In this document: piece by piece, positions 24,814 to 37,384 of the stretch
How the letters are laid out: the number at the start of each line of letters is the position of its first letter
Numbering within the stretch: position 1 is the stretch's first letter
Source of the DNA: Galerina marginata
Taxonomy: Eukaryota; Basidiomycota; Agaricomycetes; Agaricales; Galerinaceae
Length of the DNA: 64,000 nt
Direction: 5' to 3'
NCBI GenBank assembly: GCA_023014335.1
Contig: JAECYW010000005.1
Coordinates: forward strand, 2,108,001 to 2,172,000
The notes under the pieces: model-generated
What the model was told of the DNA's origin: nothing
What the model saw: the letters and a program-made list of their open reading frames with translations, nothing else
The model's database searches: none
Translations under genes and position numbers: made by a program

Positions 24814-25886
24814 TTGAAAGTCTGGTATGGCTTTAATCGTATAGAATGAGGACAGTTCTGAAGACGAGAGAGGGGATACGTTACCTTAGGGTGGTGGTGT
24901 TGGGGTTTTCTGGCGTTTGCGTTGCTCCATTCTTATAGTCGCGAGCTTATAAGCGCTCGTTCATAGCGCACTCTCACGCCGTTGTCTTAAAAGAGGAAAG
25001 CACCGCCCGACGAAACGGCGACCCCTTGTATTGCGAAAATTGGAGCTCTGCTTTGACTAGAACTACAATGCTCTGTCAATGCTATGCATAGTGTTGATGT
25101 TCGATAACGTTACCCTTCAATCCTGTAGCATTGGCTTCAGTACACTTGATTAGAAAGATGCTCCCAAGATGCTCCTGCTGCCCAAGAGCGACTACTAGCA
25201 AGTACCAGTCGCTAATCTCATGTCCATCCTTGGTCCATCCCCACAATTCCGGCCTCTTAGCTACCGAGAGTTGATTTCGACGTGGTACTTATTGTCCTTC
25301 AAAACTATTAGCGCTATCCATGTAACTGGAGGCATGGTTGTTATTGCACTGTAATCCGCGGAACACATAATTCGTAGATGGTTTAATTGGGAGTTTAGGA
25401 GTATATGTTTCTTTATATTCCTATGCTTCTATGGGTTCCACTGCAATTATTGTTTGATAAGATTCCGATGATACAGAGCAATTGGGTCCCCCTAGAGTGA
25501 GTTTGGAGGCTGTTTGTAGTGAGTACGGGTGAAGTCATTGATCCGATCGCAGCTCAGCTGACTCAGTAACCACTTACCTTCATCCTCGCGATCCCACCCT
25601 AAGGCTCTGTTATCCTAGGAGAGAACCATGCTTTCTTTCAGCTGCACAATTCACAGGCGTTTTGTGAACAGGAGAGGGGAGGCAGAGTTGAGGAGAACGC
25701 AGCTGGGCTACGGAACGGGTCCGCCAAGCCGAACACGAGGCAAAATGACATTCTCACAACCCCGAGCAGAAGGGCAATTTTGGATCCACCAATCTTTGTA
25801 TTCTGCTACTTGCACTCCATAGGACAGCATCGTCCTCTTTCACCAGCACCCATTGCGTAACTTCGGGTTGGTGCGTATATTTTGAC
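24814..25886. other. Intergenic region before copy B
   Basis: This is upstream DNA of the acidic gene (minus) and of WW-like/membrane copy B (plus). The open frame at 25628-25822 has no recognisable features. No repeat, RNA gene or conserved promoter block was recognised, and the upstream block shared by D and E is not evident here. Confidence 0.4.
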
Positions 25887-28879
25887 ATGGTTACAGCATC
25901 GCAACTACCCCGCCTCCTCGCACAAATTCGACTCTATCTCCGGCAAATACTGAAGGGCGGCGTCCATACGAAAGCAATTGCACAACTTCTCCGGCGGTTG
26001 GTCTTTTGGTGGTCTTTTTTACGCTCTAAGTGGAAAACGTGGAGAAAGCCGCCTGAAAGGATAGAAAAACCTCCTTCATCCGATGCTGTGGGCTTGGGGA
26101 AGGGACCGGGGGCTCATGAAGACACGGAGGAGCGAGCTATCCATCCGAACACCCCACAGGCAGCTGGCCAATACACGATTAACCCCAATGGAGAGGTCAT
26201 ATCCCTCAACAATGTGGCTTTTTCTCTCTACCCATATTCTGGGACGGGAATACGTCATGCATCCCGTTCGTCTCAGAATCTGCATGCTTCAAGATCAGCC
26301 CACAACCTTGCCATTGCAACCCGCATCGCCTCTCGATCCTCTCAACACATCGGAGGCTCTGAGTACGCCAATTCAATGTACTCGGTTTCCGAAGCAGATG
26401 ACCCAGAACAGAATGACCCAATTACAATCACTGTGGAGCCGACCTCTCCAAAGTCCCCAACTCCAGATCGAAAATATTCCGCCTCTCTTCCCCAATTCCC
26501 CCATCACCATGCTGAATATTCTCAACACCGTTCATCCTCTCCGATTATTCGACAGCCTGAAGTTAGTTCTCCTCGTGAAATCGAGGTAACCAGTATCGAC
26601 ATCCCAACACGGCCTGCCTCAGCGGCTCCCATCTACTTAGAAAACTCACGCATCACGCCTATCATGCCGGAAGCTACAGGACGCTATTTTAACAGACCGC
26701 GAATGTAAGACCGGCGGACCGTTTTTGTTCCACTGACTCAACACTTTACCAGACGAAAGAGAGAAACAGTAATGACGATTCAACCTTTGACCATCATCTT
26801 TGAGAAGTATGTCAAATTTTTCTTGTCGCCAAATTCACTTCTAATTAAATGTTCTTGAAGCCCCGTCCCTGATGGCTGGACCAAATATCTCCACCCTGAA
26901 GGTGGTCGATATTTCTTCCATAAAGACAAGGTCGGGCTCCTCATTCTTGTCGTCGAGGCTTCCATTTACATTATTCATAGAGGATTTATACAGATGCCGA
27001 TCTATACAACTCTAGAATTTTTGCACAGCTCTGCCAAGATATAGAAACCCTGGAGAACTTTACTTCTACAAACGGTATCACCCTGCCTGAGGACTCGGAT
27101 CTTGTCATCGACCTTCAAGATGACGAAGACGGCGACTTACAAGCGACATACTATTACGCACATTATCCATCGCGATCAATATTCTTCCTCGACACTTATG
27201 AAGCTGACAACCTGAACGCCTGGAGTGAAGCGCCAGGTGCTACTAGCAAGAGCCATCTTCGTGCGTATTTTCTCTACAGTTGCCAAGATTTGATCTAACA
27301 GGACCCAACAGGCCATGAAATTGAGTCCCAGTATTGGTATTAGCCAGTAGCGATTTACGGTGTCGTACATCGCTAACAAATAACTTCAAAGGTTTTTTCT
27401 CCAATTATTTCCTCATTCTCAGGAAATAACAGAGGACCTGGTTTGCGAGTTAAGAGATATTATTCTTTTCTTCATTGGAGGTGATGTGATATTCTTATTA
27501 ATGCTATTGTGAGATCAGCATTTAACCTTAAACTTGCAGATGGGATGACATCACCAAGCTCGACAGCTCCCTACAACCTGGATGATCTCCATAAATTGCT
27601 CCCACTGGCAGACAAGCTGCAAAGTAATTACAAGACAATTAATAAGAAATCCTTACTAATCCATTCTTTCAATCAGAAAACATTGGACGAGAGTCAGTTG
27701 GAGCCACCGCACTGCTTGGTACGTTTTTCTGCTTTCTGGAATGTACCTGACTTTCGTGCTAAATCTAGTTCTCCAGCTCGGTTGATGTATATGTTCGGTA
27801 ATTTGGTCCATTCCTGTCGCTCGATAAAACTACTGATCATGATATTTTTCAGTTCATTCGAGATTTCTTAATTTCTATGGAGAACCGTGTGCTCGGATTG
27901 AACGCCACTACTCAGTCTACGGCACCCCAATAGTCTCGCGCACATTGCTCGTCCGGTCCCTTTCCCCGTTACTTTTCTCCGCCCCCGATTTCCACTTGCA
28001 AACCCTACAAAAAATGTGGGTAGACGGTCTCATGCACAAAGCCATCTGGGACAAGTCGGTGAAGAAAATGAGCGACGAATGGCAAGAATTCGTCCTGTTT
28101 GTAAGTGTTTCTCAAACTCCGCCTACCAGGGCAGAATTGAACGGTTGTTTGCGCAGGCAACAGTCATGTTGAATGCCAATGTGGCCTTTCTGGCCATTCA
28201 GAGCGTTGATTCCGATTCCGATAATCTACCCTACAGATCACCTGCCCAAATTAGCAGTTACCTGTCAGTGGTGGCGAGCGTTGGTAGTATTGTCCTTGGG
28301 CTGTTGTTGATTAGGCAAAACAAAACAAAAAGCCGAGAAAGTGCTGATGAGATGGTAAGTACTAGGGTCCGTCACGTTGTCCGATTTTTCTGAAGCCTAT
28401 TCTATTTCAGCACGACTTCATGTCAAATCGCAGTCACCCACGGTTGGGTCTAGAAACTTTGGCGATCTTGTACAGTCTTCCATATGCTCTCCTTATGTGG
28501 GGGTGAGTTTCCTCGCTTTTTTCATCTGTATATTTCCTTAAATTGTTTCCTTACACCTTGCAGAATGGTTTCATTCCTTGCTGCTTTCTGTTTTATGTGC
28601 TTCCAGCATTCAAATATCCAAGCACGAGCGGTCGTCGGACCTTTCTGTTTCGTTGTGGCCATCCTTATCGTGTGGTGTGTGGGGACCTTGTGGGAAGTCC
28701 AGCCAGTACCAGACCCAACTCAGCCTCCTCCCGAACCCGACGAAATGGATGATCAATTCTCTCACAAATCATCGAAGCGGGAAGTGGCCCAGCCTACGAT
28801 GCTATCAAGACTTCTTCTAAGTCTGCCAGCCTTTTTGATACGTCGACAGTCAGTTGACTCGCAACGGACAGTGGTTTAA
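25887..28879 (+). CDS. WW-like/multi-membrane family protein, copy B
   Basis: First of four head-to-tail copies. I join about 13 exons to about 780 residues. Exon 1 (273 codons, ATG 25887) starts MVTASQLPRLLAQIRLYLRQ, has NGEVISLNNVAFSLYP, a Ser/Pro/His-rich variable part and the end VYLENSRITPIMPEATGRY-like box (here IYLENSRITP). It ends at AT|GTAAGA. Next come RKRETVMTIQPLT, the WW-like exon VPDGWTKYLHPEGGRYFFHK, RIYTDADLYNSRIFAQLCQD, a block with QATYYYAHYPSRSIFFLDTY, and small exons HEIESQYW, FFLQLFPHSQEITEDLVCEL and NIGRESVGATALL. The middle region SRTLLVRSLSPLLFSAPDFH precedes membrane segments TVMLNANVAFLAIQSVD, YLSVVASVGSIVLGLLLIRQ, TLAILYSLPYALLMWG with FLAAFCFMCF, and VVGPFCFVVAILIVWCVGTL. 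The Ser/Arg-rich tail is probably cytosolic. No disruption found. Function unknown. Confidence 0.85.
27251..27511 (+). repeat. 261-base tract identical to 32141-32401 (copy B side)
   Basis: Compared by eye base by base, these 261 bases match 32141-32401 with no difference. The tract starts in the exon coding SHLR, includes two complete introns and the exons HEIESQYW and FFLQLFPHSQ..., and ends inside the next intron. The flanking exons of the two genes differ at many positions, so the tract is younger than the gene duplication. Confidence 0.9.
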
Positions 28880-30909
28880 GTTTGACGGTTCGATGAAGGC
28901 GGACCCGTGTAATGAATATGTAATGACGCGGTAATGTTGTTCGAATCGAGGAGAAAATATGTAGCCAGTAGTCACATACCTGTTGAGATGCCCATACCAT
29001 TCACCTGTATCCATATACTTGCCAAATTCATGTTGTACCCATATTTCCAATGAATTCGCCTAGTATAAGGGTGAATAGTCGCGCTGGATAAACGACCTTG
29101 GGAATAATGTTGTGGGCTCAACCTCGCCATCTCACCACACCCTACCCTGCCGCGCCACCTTCCAATCACCAGCGGCAAATTCAAAGATCTGAAAATGGCA
29201 AGGCGAGAGCTGGCGAGACACTCTAGTGCTTTGGATCTAAAATTTCCGCTATAAACGCCTACCGCCGCCAATTTTAGCTTGCTTTACTTACGACCATTGG
29301 GTAGCATGGCAAATTCAAGGCCTTTTTATTTCTTTCACTCCAAGTCATTCCATGAAAAAAGTACTTTATAACATATTTACTATTAACTATGTTGCGGCAA
29401 ATCTGGGTGTCGCTCGACATCCTTGCAGAGTACGGAGTCGCAAATGAGAACAAGCAAAATCCGTAGAATTGAGTAGATAGTGTTTTCGTGGCAGGTATAA
29501 GTAGAACAGGACAGAGAACAGTGAGACCAGTATCATTGAAGGCAGGGAAAGCACAACAAGTGTTAACTGCAGGTGGCGACTGAACACGCACATTTTAAGG
29601 ATACAGAGAGCACCTCCACGCCTGAGCATATCCATTGAGCAGAGACCTTCGGGCATTATTGTTCCGTCACAAAACGATTCCGCTCCTTCAGCCAGCAAAA
29701 AATGAAGAGAAGAAGACAGGAAAAACGAAACTCACTGATACAGCTTGGATACGAAGTTGTTCGTCCCGACACACCGCCAACCATCGTCCCGAAAAAGTGC
29801 CCCACACCGCTCGAGCTTCTGCTTCCATTCACCGGGCTGCCGCCGGCTCCACTTTTGCCTTGTGCCTGTACTTTTGCCCCCTACAAAAATCGCGGTGCTC
29901 GAACTGCCATACGGCGTGCACACCTCAAGGTCATCATACGATGTCGCCGACGCCACGTCCAAATTGCCTGTTCCCGGCACCACTGGAACCGGGCTTTGGC
30001 ACGAGGAGCGTGAACGGCCTGCAGTGCGGCATCATATCCGCCAGACGGGCCAGGTGGTGGCACCCTGACCGTCATAGTTCCCGGGGCTCTGCTGGCCCGA
30101 CACCCTCTGGCTGGGGTCGAAGATGAACGCGGTATGGAGAGAGTGGTGGCCAAACAGGCTACTAGATCGGCTGATTGGGGTGACAGGGGACATCGCCGTC
30201 GCTGCGGACGGGGCGATGATGGGGCTCAACCGTCAGGAAGGTGTTGGAGGCAATGTGACCACGGTGGCTTTGTCGATGAGGTGGACTGAATCCACATCGG
30301 TCGAGAAAGCGGTGGAGGGGAAGCATTAGCCACATCGACGTGGGTTGAAGTGGCAGCGGCGCCGTGTGTCGTCGGCAGAGGAGCGTTGGGACAACACCAT
30401 CCATGACGACGTTTGCCGGTGGTGGAGGTGGTGTGTCTGCTTTGCCTACATCAACGAAGTGGGGCGGCTTCATGGTGTGAGCGTCCGCGGTTTCACCATG
30501 TCAATGTCGTTCGCGGTGGTGGAGGCAGTGTGATCTCAGGAGCCATCTCGACAAGGTGGAGGTCGACAGACGAAGCAGGCATAAAAATAGGTTGCGGGGT
30601 TTGCCGGTGCCAACCAACCAAGAGCCAACGAAACATTACATACCGTTTCTCGAGCAGTGGCTGCAAACCGAAATTCTGTTTTACACTGAAGTGGAAAACA
30701 GTAGCTATTGACGTTTGTCTCCTAGGAAGGATTCGTGGTCCCCGACATGTGAAGGACCATGTCTAATCTTGGGTACTTCAGTGTACACATGCCAAAAGTG
30801 CTACTAGGCTATGCTTTGGCTATGCTCATATGCCTTCTTCATAAGAATGCCTTACGGATGCCTATTGCTCTCGCCCACTGTGCACCCTACGCTTTTGTAT
30901 ATCTCTGAC
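28880..30909. other. Intergenic region between copies B and C
   Basis: The first 130 bases (through about 29005, with AGGAGAAAATATGTAGCCAG) are also found after copy C, so they are part of the duplicated unit. A minus-strand frame runs 30229 to 29732 with a single stop near 30032. Its lower part (VPGTGNLDVASATSYDDLEV, then TGTRQKWSRRQPGEWKQKLE) could be a small gene or a decayed one. The stretch 29800-30600 is GC-rich with GGTGG/CCACC repeats. The last 120 bases resemble the upstream DNA of D and E around CTCGCCCACTGTGCACCC. Confidence 0.45.
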
Positions 30910-33763
30910 ATGACTACCGCCTGGATACTTCGACTCCTGGCCCAAATTCGACAATATTTCCTACCAATCTTAAAGGATGGCACCCGCCGTCCTCAAGTGC
31001 CCATACAACTTCTGCGGCGGCTGGCAGCTTGGTGGTCAGTTTTTCAAATCAGGTGGAAATCGTGGACAAAGCCGCCCGAAAGGATAGAAAAGCCTCGGCC
31101 ATCCGACGATGTAGGCATGGGGAAGGGAACTCTTGAATCCTCGGAAGAGCAAGTTCTACATCCGGATTCATCACAGGCAACAGGCCAATATCCAATTCAC
31201 CCCTATGGAGAGGTCATATCTCTCGACAAAGTTGCTTTTTCTCTCTACCCTTCTGCCACGGAAATTTCGGTTTCGGAACAAGACGACCAAGAATTTGAAC
31301 TGAATGATCGAATTACAATTACTGTAGAACCCATCGCTCCACGATCCCCTACTCCAGTTCGAAATAATTCCGCCTCCTTTCCCCAATTTCCTCATCACCA
31401 TGCCGAAAATTCCCAATACCGCTCTTCCTCTCCCATTATTCGACATCCTGAATCCAGTTCTCGTGAAGTCGAGGAGACCAGTATCGATATCCCAACACGG
31501 CCTGCCTCAGCGTCTCCCATCTACTTAGAAAACCCACGCATCACGCCTGTCATGCCGGAAGCTTCAGAACGCTATACTAACAGACCACGAATGTAAGACC
31601 GGCAAATTATTTCGGTTAAACTTACTTAAGACTTTTTACTAGACAAAAGAGAGAAACAGCGATGACCATTCAACCTTTGACCGTCACCTTCGAGAAGTAT
31701 GTCAGGCTTTCCTAGTCACCAATTCCACTTTGAATTAAATATTCTTGAAGCCCCATCCCTGATGGCTGGACCAAATATCTCCACCCTGAAGGATGTCGAT
31801 ACTTCTTCCATGAAGACAAGGTCGGGCTCTTCATTCCTGCTGTCGAGGCTTCCATTTATCATACTTATAGAGGATTTACACGGATGCCGATCTCTACAAC
31901 TCCAGAATTTTTACACAGCTCTGCCAAGATATAGACACCCTGGAGAATTTTATATTAGCACATGGTATCACCCTACCTGAGGACTCGGATCTTGTCATCG
32001 ACCTTCGACATGACGAAGACGGCGACTTACAAGCGAAATACTATTACGCACATCATCCATCGCGGTCCATATTCTTCCTCGATACTTTTAAAGCTGAAAA
32101 TTTGAATGTCTGGGCCGAGGCGCCTGGTGCCACTAGCAGCAGCCATCTTCGTGCGTATTTTCTCTACAGTTGCCAAGATTTGATCTAACAGGACCCAACA
32201 GGCCATGAAATTGAGTCCCAGTATTGGTATTAGCCAGTAGCGATTTACGGTGTCGTACATCGCTAACAAATAACTTCAAAGGTTTTTTCTCCAATTATTT
32301 CCTCATTCTCAGGAAATAACAGAGGACCTGGTTTGCGAGTTAAGAGATATTATTCTTTTCTTCATTGGAGGTGATGTGATATTCTTATTAATGCTATTGT
32401 GCGCTAGGGAGATCACCATTTAACCTTAAACTTGCAGATATGACGACTTCAACAACCTCGACGTCTTTCTACAGCCTAGATGATCTCCAGAAGCTGCTCC
32501 CATTGGCAAACGAGCTGCAAAGTAATTACGAGACAATTACTGTAGATACCCTTGCTAATCCCATTTTTTCTTGCCAGAAATTAACGAACGACAGTCTGTT
32601 GGGGCCACCGCACTGCTTGGTATGTTTTTCTCATTTTTGGACATGCATGCTAAATCAAGTTCTCCAGCTCGGTTGATGTATACGTTCGGTAACTTGCTGC
32701 TCGTTGTCGCACCATATTACTACTGATCATGACATTTTTCAGCTCATACGAGGTTTCTCAATTTCTACGGAGAACCATGCGCTCGGATACAGCGCGACTG
32801 TTCAGTCTATGACACCATGCCCTCACGTACATTGCTCATTAGGTCCCTTTCTCCATTGCTTTTCTTCGCCCCCGGTTCATACTTGCAGGCTCTACAAAAT
32901 TTGATGGTGGATGGTCTAATGCCCCAGACTGTTTGGGAGGAGTTGGTCAAAAGGTTGAATGGTGAATGGCAACAATTTGTCCTGTTTGTCGGTGTTTCTA
33001 CGACTCCGTTCACAACAAGGGAAATTTGAACGGTTGTTTGCCTAGGCAACAGTCATGTTGAATGCCAATGTGGCCTTTTTGGCCATCCAGAGTGTTGATT
33101 CCAATTCCGATAATCTAACCTACAGATCCCCTGCCCAAATCAGCAGTTATCTGTCCGTGGTGGCGAGCATTGGTGGTACCGTCCTTGGGTTGTTGTTGAT
33201 TAGGCAAGTCCGAACAAATGTCCGAGACTATGGTGGTTTGGTAAGTACTAGGGACCTTCACGTCGTCCGATTTTTCTGAAGCCTACTCAATTTCAGCGAC
33301 ATGTCGTAGCAAGTCGCTGGCAGGCACGGTTGGGTTTGGAAACTGTGGCGATCTTGTACAGTCTTCCATATGCTCTCCTGATGTGGGGGTGAGATTCCTC
33401 TCTTTTTGATTTGTATATTTTCTTAGAGATTTCCTTACACCATATAGAATGATTTCATTCGTAACTGCTTTCTGTTTCATGTGCTTCCAGCATTCAAATA
33501 TCCAAACACGAGCGGTGGTTGGACCTTTCTGTTTCACCGTCGCCATCCTTGTCGCCTTGTGTGTGTGGACCTTGTGGGAAGTGCACCCAGAACAAGACCC
33601 AGTTCTGCCTCCTTCCGAACTCGACGAAAAGGATGATCAGTTCTCTTTCAAATCATCGGAGGGGGAAGTGGCCCAACCTACGATACTATCAAGACTTCTT
33701 CTAAGTCTGGCGGCCTTTTTAATACGTCGACAGTCGGTTGACTCGCAACGGACAGTGGTTTAA
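30910..33763 (+). CDS. WW-like/multi-membrane family protein, copy C
   Basis: Second tandem copy. I take ATG 30910 (MTTAWILRLLAQIRQYFLPI), which aligns with the starts of B, D and E; an in-frame ATG 33 codons upstream is not conserved. Exon 1 is about 228 codons, shorter than in B because much of the variable middle is absent, and ends IYLENPRITPVMPEASERYT. The WW-like exon reads IPDGWTKYLHPEGCRYFFHE, then RIYTDADLYNSRIFTQLCQD. The middle and membrane regions follow copy B closely (SRTLLIRSLSPLLFFAPGSY, TVMLNANVAFLAIQSVDSNS, VVASIGGTVLGLLLIRQ, VVGPFCFTVAILVALCVWTL), ending RRQSVDSQRTVV like B. The region around 32880-32990 is the most diverged (LQALQNLMVDGLMPQTVWEE). No frame break seen. Confidence 0.84.
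32141..32401 (+). repeat. 261-base tract identical to 27251-27511 (copy C side)
   Basis: Partner of the identical tract in copy B, 4,890 bases away. Both introns inside the tract are also identical, although introns elsewhere in B and C differ. Confidence 0.9.
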
Positions 33764-34529
33764 GTTTGCCGGTTCGATGAAGGCGGACCGTGTAATGAAT
33801 GTAATGGCGTTAATGTTGTACGAATCGAGGAGAAAATATGTAGCCAGTAGTCACATACCTGTTGAGATACCCATACCATTCACCTCAGCGGCTGTGTCTA
33901 TATCCTTGTTGAATACACGTTGTATCATTCCTTCCAATGCAATGTCCCAGACCAGGTGCCCAAGTTATCCCTTACCTTCGAATACCTCAGTGCTGGCATG
34001 GCGCCATGACATGGCACTAAGTGCTCCGGACATTTTAGTCTGCACCTTCACTTGTACCCATCCCTGGATAGCTTCGAAGAACCAGCACGTCCATCATAGA
34101 TGCCTGTGAAGTTTCAAGCCTCTGTGTTATTGTATCCTAAATACGAAGTCATGTGTTTTAAAGTCCTGAGGAAGTATTATCAGTAAATGCGACCCATACT
34201 CCATGGAGCCTTGAATATGGGGCTTTTTTTTTTGTAACCGAGTAATTAAAAAAAATCGGCAAGTCTGGTAAAGATAGCTTGGTCGTGTCGCCGCATTATT
34301 GACCTCTTCAGGCTAAGCCGTCTACGCACTTTTACTGGCCCAAATACCGATATCGAGATTGTCGCATTACAGTGGTCCCAAATTTAGCTTGTTTAAACCC
34401 ATATGGGGTTACCGGTTACCTGTATTTCCTCCACATGAGGCAAAAATGATGGCTATATAGGAAGGCCTCGCGGATGCCTCTTGCTTTCGCCCACTGTCAC
34501 GCACCCCTGCGCTGTTGTATATACCTGAC
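33764..34529. other. Intergenic region between copies C and D
   Basis: The first 120 bases repeat the 3' flank of copy B (AGGAGAAAATATGTAGCCAG, then CATACCTGTTGAGAT). A run of T and of A lies near 34217-34254. From about 34299 the DNA resembles the upstream region of copy E. No separate gene seen. Confidence 0.5.
34299..34448 (+). repeat. Upstream block of copy D shared with copy E
   Basis: The core 34373-34448 (GTGGTCCCAAATTTAGCTTG, AAACCCATA-GGGGTTA, CCTGTATTTCC, ACATGAGGCAAAAATG) recurs at 39101-39180 upstream of copy E with small insertions. It lies about 80-160 bases before the ATG, the position expected for promoter elements. Confidence 0.7.
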
Positions 34530-37384
34530 ATGGCTACCGCCGCCTGGTTACTTCGGTTCTTGGCCCAAATTCGACATTATTTTCTACGGATCCTAGTAAA
34601 GAATGGCACCAACCGTCCTCAAGCGCCCGTACAGCTTCTGCGGCGGCTGGCAGCTTGGTGGTCATCTTTTCACATCAAGTGGAAATCGTGGAGAAATCCG
34701 CATGAAAGGGTAGAAAAGCCTCCGTCATCCGACGCTGTAGGCTTTGGGCTCGGGAAGAGACCGAAGCCTCTTGAACCCTCGGAGGAGCAAGGTCTACATC
34801 CGGATACCTCATACGCAAGTTGCGCAACAAGCCATTATACAATTCACCCCAACCGAGCGGTCATGTCCCTCGACAATGTTGTACTTTCTTTGTACCCTTC
34901 TGCCACGGGAATTTCGGTTTCTGAACAAGACGACCAAGAACTTGAACTGAATGACCGAATTACAATCACTGTAGAGCCCATCGCTCCACAATCCCCTACT
35001 TCAATCCAAAAACATTCCACCTCAGGCCCACTTCCCCAATTTCTTCATCACCATGCCGAAAATTCCCAATACCGCCCTTCCTCTCCCATTCGTCGACATC
35101 TTGAACTCAACTCTCCTCGTGAAATCGACATAACCAGTGTCGACATCCCAACACGGGCTGCCTCAGCGACTTGCGTCTACTTAGAAAATGCACGCATCAC
35201 GCCTGCGATGCCGGAAGCTACCGAACGCTATAATAACAGACCACGAATGTAAGACCGGCAGACTGTGGTTGAACTTACTTTAACACATTTTACCAGACAA
35301 AAGAGAGAAACAGCGATGACCATTCAACCTTTGACCGTCACCTTCGAGAAGTATGTCAGGGTTTCCTAGTCACTATTTTCTCTGTCAATTAAATATTCTT
35401 GAAGCCCTATGCCTCATGGTTGGACCAAATGTATCCATCCTGAAGGATGTCGATACTTTTTCCATAAAGACAAGGTCTGGGTCTTCAGTCCTGCTATCGA
35501 AGCTCCCAAAAGTTTATCATATTTATAGAGAATTTATACGGATGCCAATCTCTACGACTCCAGAATCTTTACACAGCTCTGTCGAGATATAAACACCCTC
35601 GAGAATTTTACCTCCGCAAATGGTATCACGCTACCTGAGGACTCGGATCTTGTCATCGAACTTCAAGATGACGAAGATGAAGGCGACTTACGAGCGACAT
35701 ACTATTACGCACATCATCCATCGCGGTCCATATTCTTCCTTGACACTTTTGAAGCCGACGACTTATGCGCCTGGACCGAAGCACCTGGTGCCACTAGCAA
35801 GAGCCATCTTCGTGCGTATTTTCAGTATTTTCTCTACAGTATCCGAGTTTGCCACTAATGGCACCCAACAGGTCACGAAATTGAAGCCCAGTATTGGTAA
35901 TAGCCAGTGGCAATTTTTTCCGTCGTACATCGCTAACAGATCAAGTCGAAGGTTTTTTCTTCTTCTGTTCCCTCATTCCCGCAAAATAACCGAGGAACTA
36001 GCTTGCGAGTTAAGAGATATTATTCTCTACTTCATTGCAGGTAAAGTGACATTTCTCATTCGTGCCTAATATGCACTAGGGTGATCACTATAGAGCCTTA
36101 TATTTAAACTCTCAGATTGGAAGACTTCACCAAGCACGACATCTCCTTACAGCCTGGATGATCTCCATAAGTTTCTCCCATTGGCAGACAAGCTGCAAAG
36201 TAACTATAAGATGATTTTTCAAGAAAAAATTTCTAATCCTATTTTTAAACCAGCAAATATCGGACGAGAGTATGTTGGAGCCACTTCTCTGCTTGGTACG
36301 TCTTTCTGATTTTTGGAACGTAACTGGCCCTCTTCTAAATCTGGCTCTCCAGCTCGGTTGATGTATATGTTCGGTAGCTTGCTCTGGCTTCGCTTTCACA
36401 CCGTAGGCCTATTGATCATGATATTGTCCAGTTCATTCGAGATTTCTCAATTTCTACGGAGAACCGTGTGCTCGGATTGAGCGCCAACATTCAGTCTACG
36501 GCACCCCCATCGTATCACGTACATGGCTCGTCAGGTCTCTTTCCCCCTTACTCTTCTCCGCCCCCGATTTCCACTTGCAAACTCTACAAAAAATGTGGGT
36601 GGACAATTTAATGCACAAGACCGTCTGGGAGAAGTCGCTGAAGAAGATGAGCGACGAATGGCAAGAATTCGTCCTGTTTGTAGGTGTTTCTATGACCACG
36701 TTCACCAGCACAGAATTGAATAGTTGTCTGTGTAGGCTACTGTCATGTTGAATGCCAATGTGGCCTTTCTGGCCATTCAGAGTGTGGATTCCAATCCCGA
36801 CAATGTAACGTATAGATCGCCTGCCCAAATTAGCAGTTATCTATCCGTGGTGGCGAGCGTTGGTAGTATCATCCTTGGGTTGTTGCTGGTTAGGCAAACC
36901 CGAACAAAAAGCCGAGAGAGCGCCGATGAGATGGTAAGTACTCGGGACAATCATGGCGTCCAATTTATCTGAAGCCTTCTAATTTCAGCAAGCTTTCATG
37001 GCAAACCACAGTCACCCACGGTTAGGTCTGGAAACTTTGGCGATCTTGTATAGTCTTCCGTATGCTCTCCTGATGTGGGGGTGAGTTTTCCAGCCTTGAT
37101 CATTTATATATTTCCTTACACCATGTAGAATGATTTCATTCGTAGCTGCTTTCTGTTTTATGTGCTTCCAGCAGTCAAATACCCAAACACGAGCAGTGGT
37201 CGGGCCGTTCTGTTTCGCCGTGGCCGTCCTTGTCGTCTGGTGTATGTGGACCTTGTGGGAAGTGCAGCCAAAACGAGGCCGGATTCTGCCTACGATGCTG
37301 TCAAAATTTCTTCGAAGTCTGCCAAGCTTTTCGAGACGTCGACAGTCGGTTGACTCGCAACAGCCAGTGCTTTATGAAATTTGA
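34530..37384 (+). CDS. WW-like/multi-membrane family protein, copy D
   Basis: Third tandem copy, ATG 34530 (MATAAWLLRFLAQIRHYFLR). Exon 1 has about 240 codons and ends VYLENARITPAMPEATERYN. The WW-like exon reads MPHGWTKCIHPEGCRYFFHK, then RIYTDANLYDSRIFTQLCRD, then RATYYYAHHPSRSIFFLDTF. The middle region is SRTWLVRSLSPLLFSAPDFH with QTLQKMWVDNLMHKTVWEKS. Membrane segments are TVMLNANVAFLAIQSVDSNP, VVASVGSIILGLLLVRQ, YSLPYALLMWG with MISFVAAFCFMCF, and VVGPFCFAVAVLVVWCMWTL. The tail is shorter than in B and C and ends SVDSQQPVLYEI at 37384, because the acidic linker seen in B and C (DDQF...) is missing. No disrupted exon found. Confidence 0.85.

Noticed and set aside
24814..24930. Upstream start MEQRKRQKTPTPPP for the small acidic gene
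   Set aside because: An in-frame TAA occurs before a usable donor, so the inner ATG at 24813 was chosen.
27316..27350. Apparent TAG stop after QYW in copy B (and the same place in C and D)
   Set aside because: The bases form a donor TATTG|GTATTAG or GTAATAG; splicing to the next AAAG/GAAG acceptor keeps the frame, and all long copies do the same.
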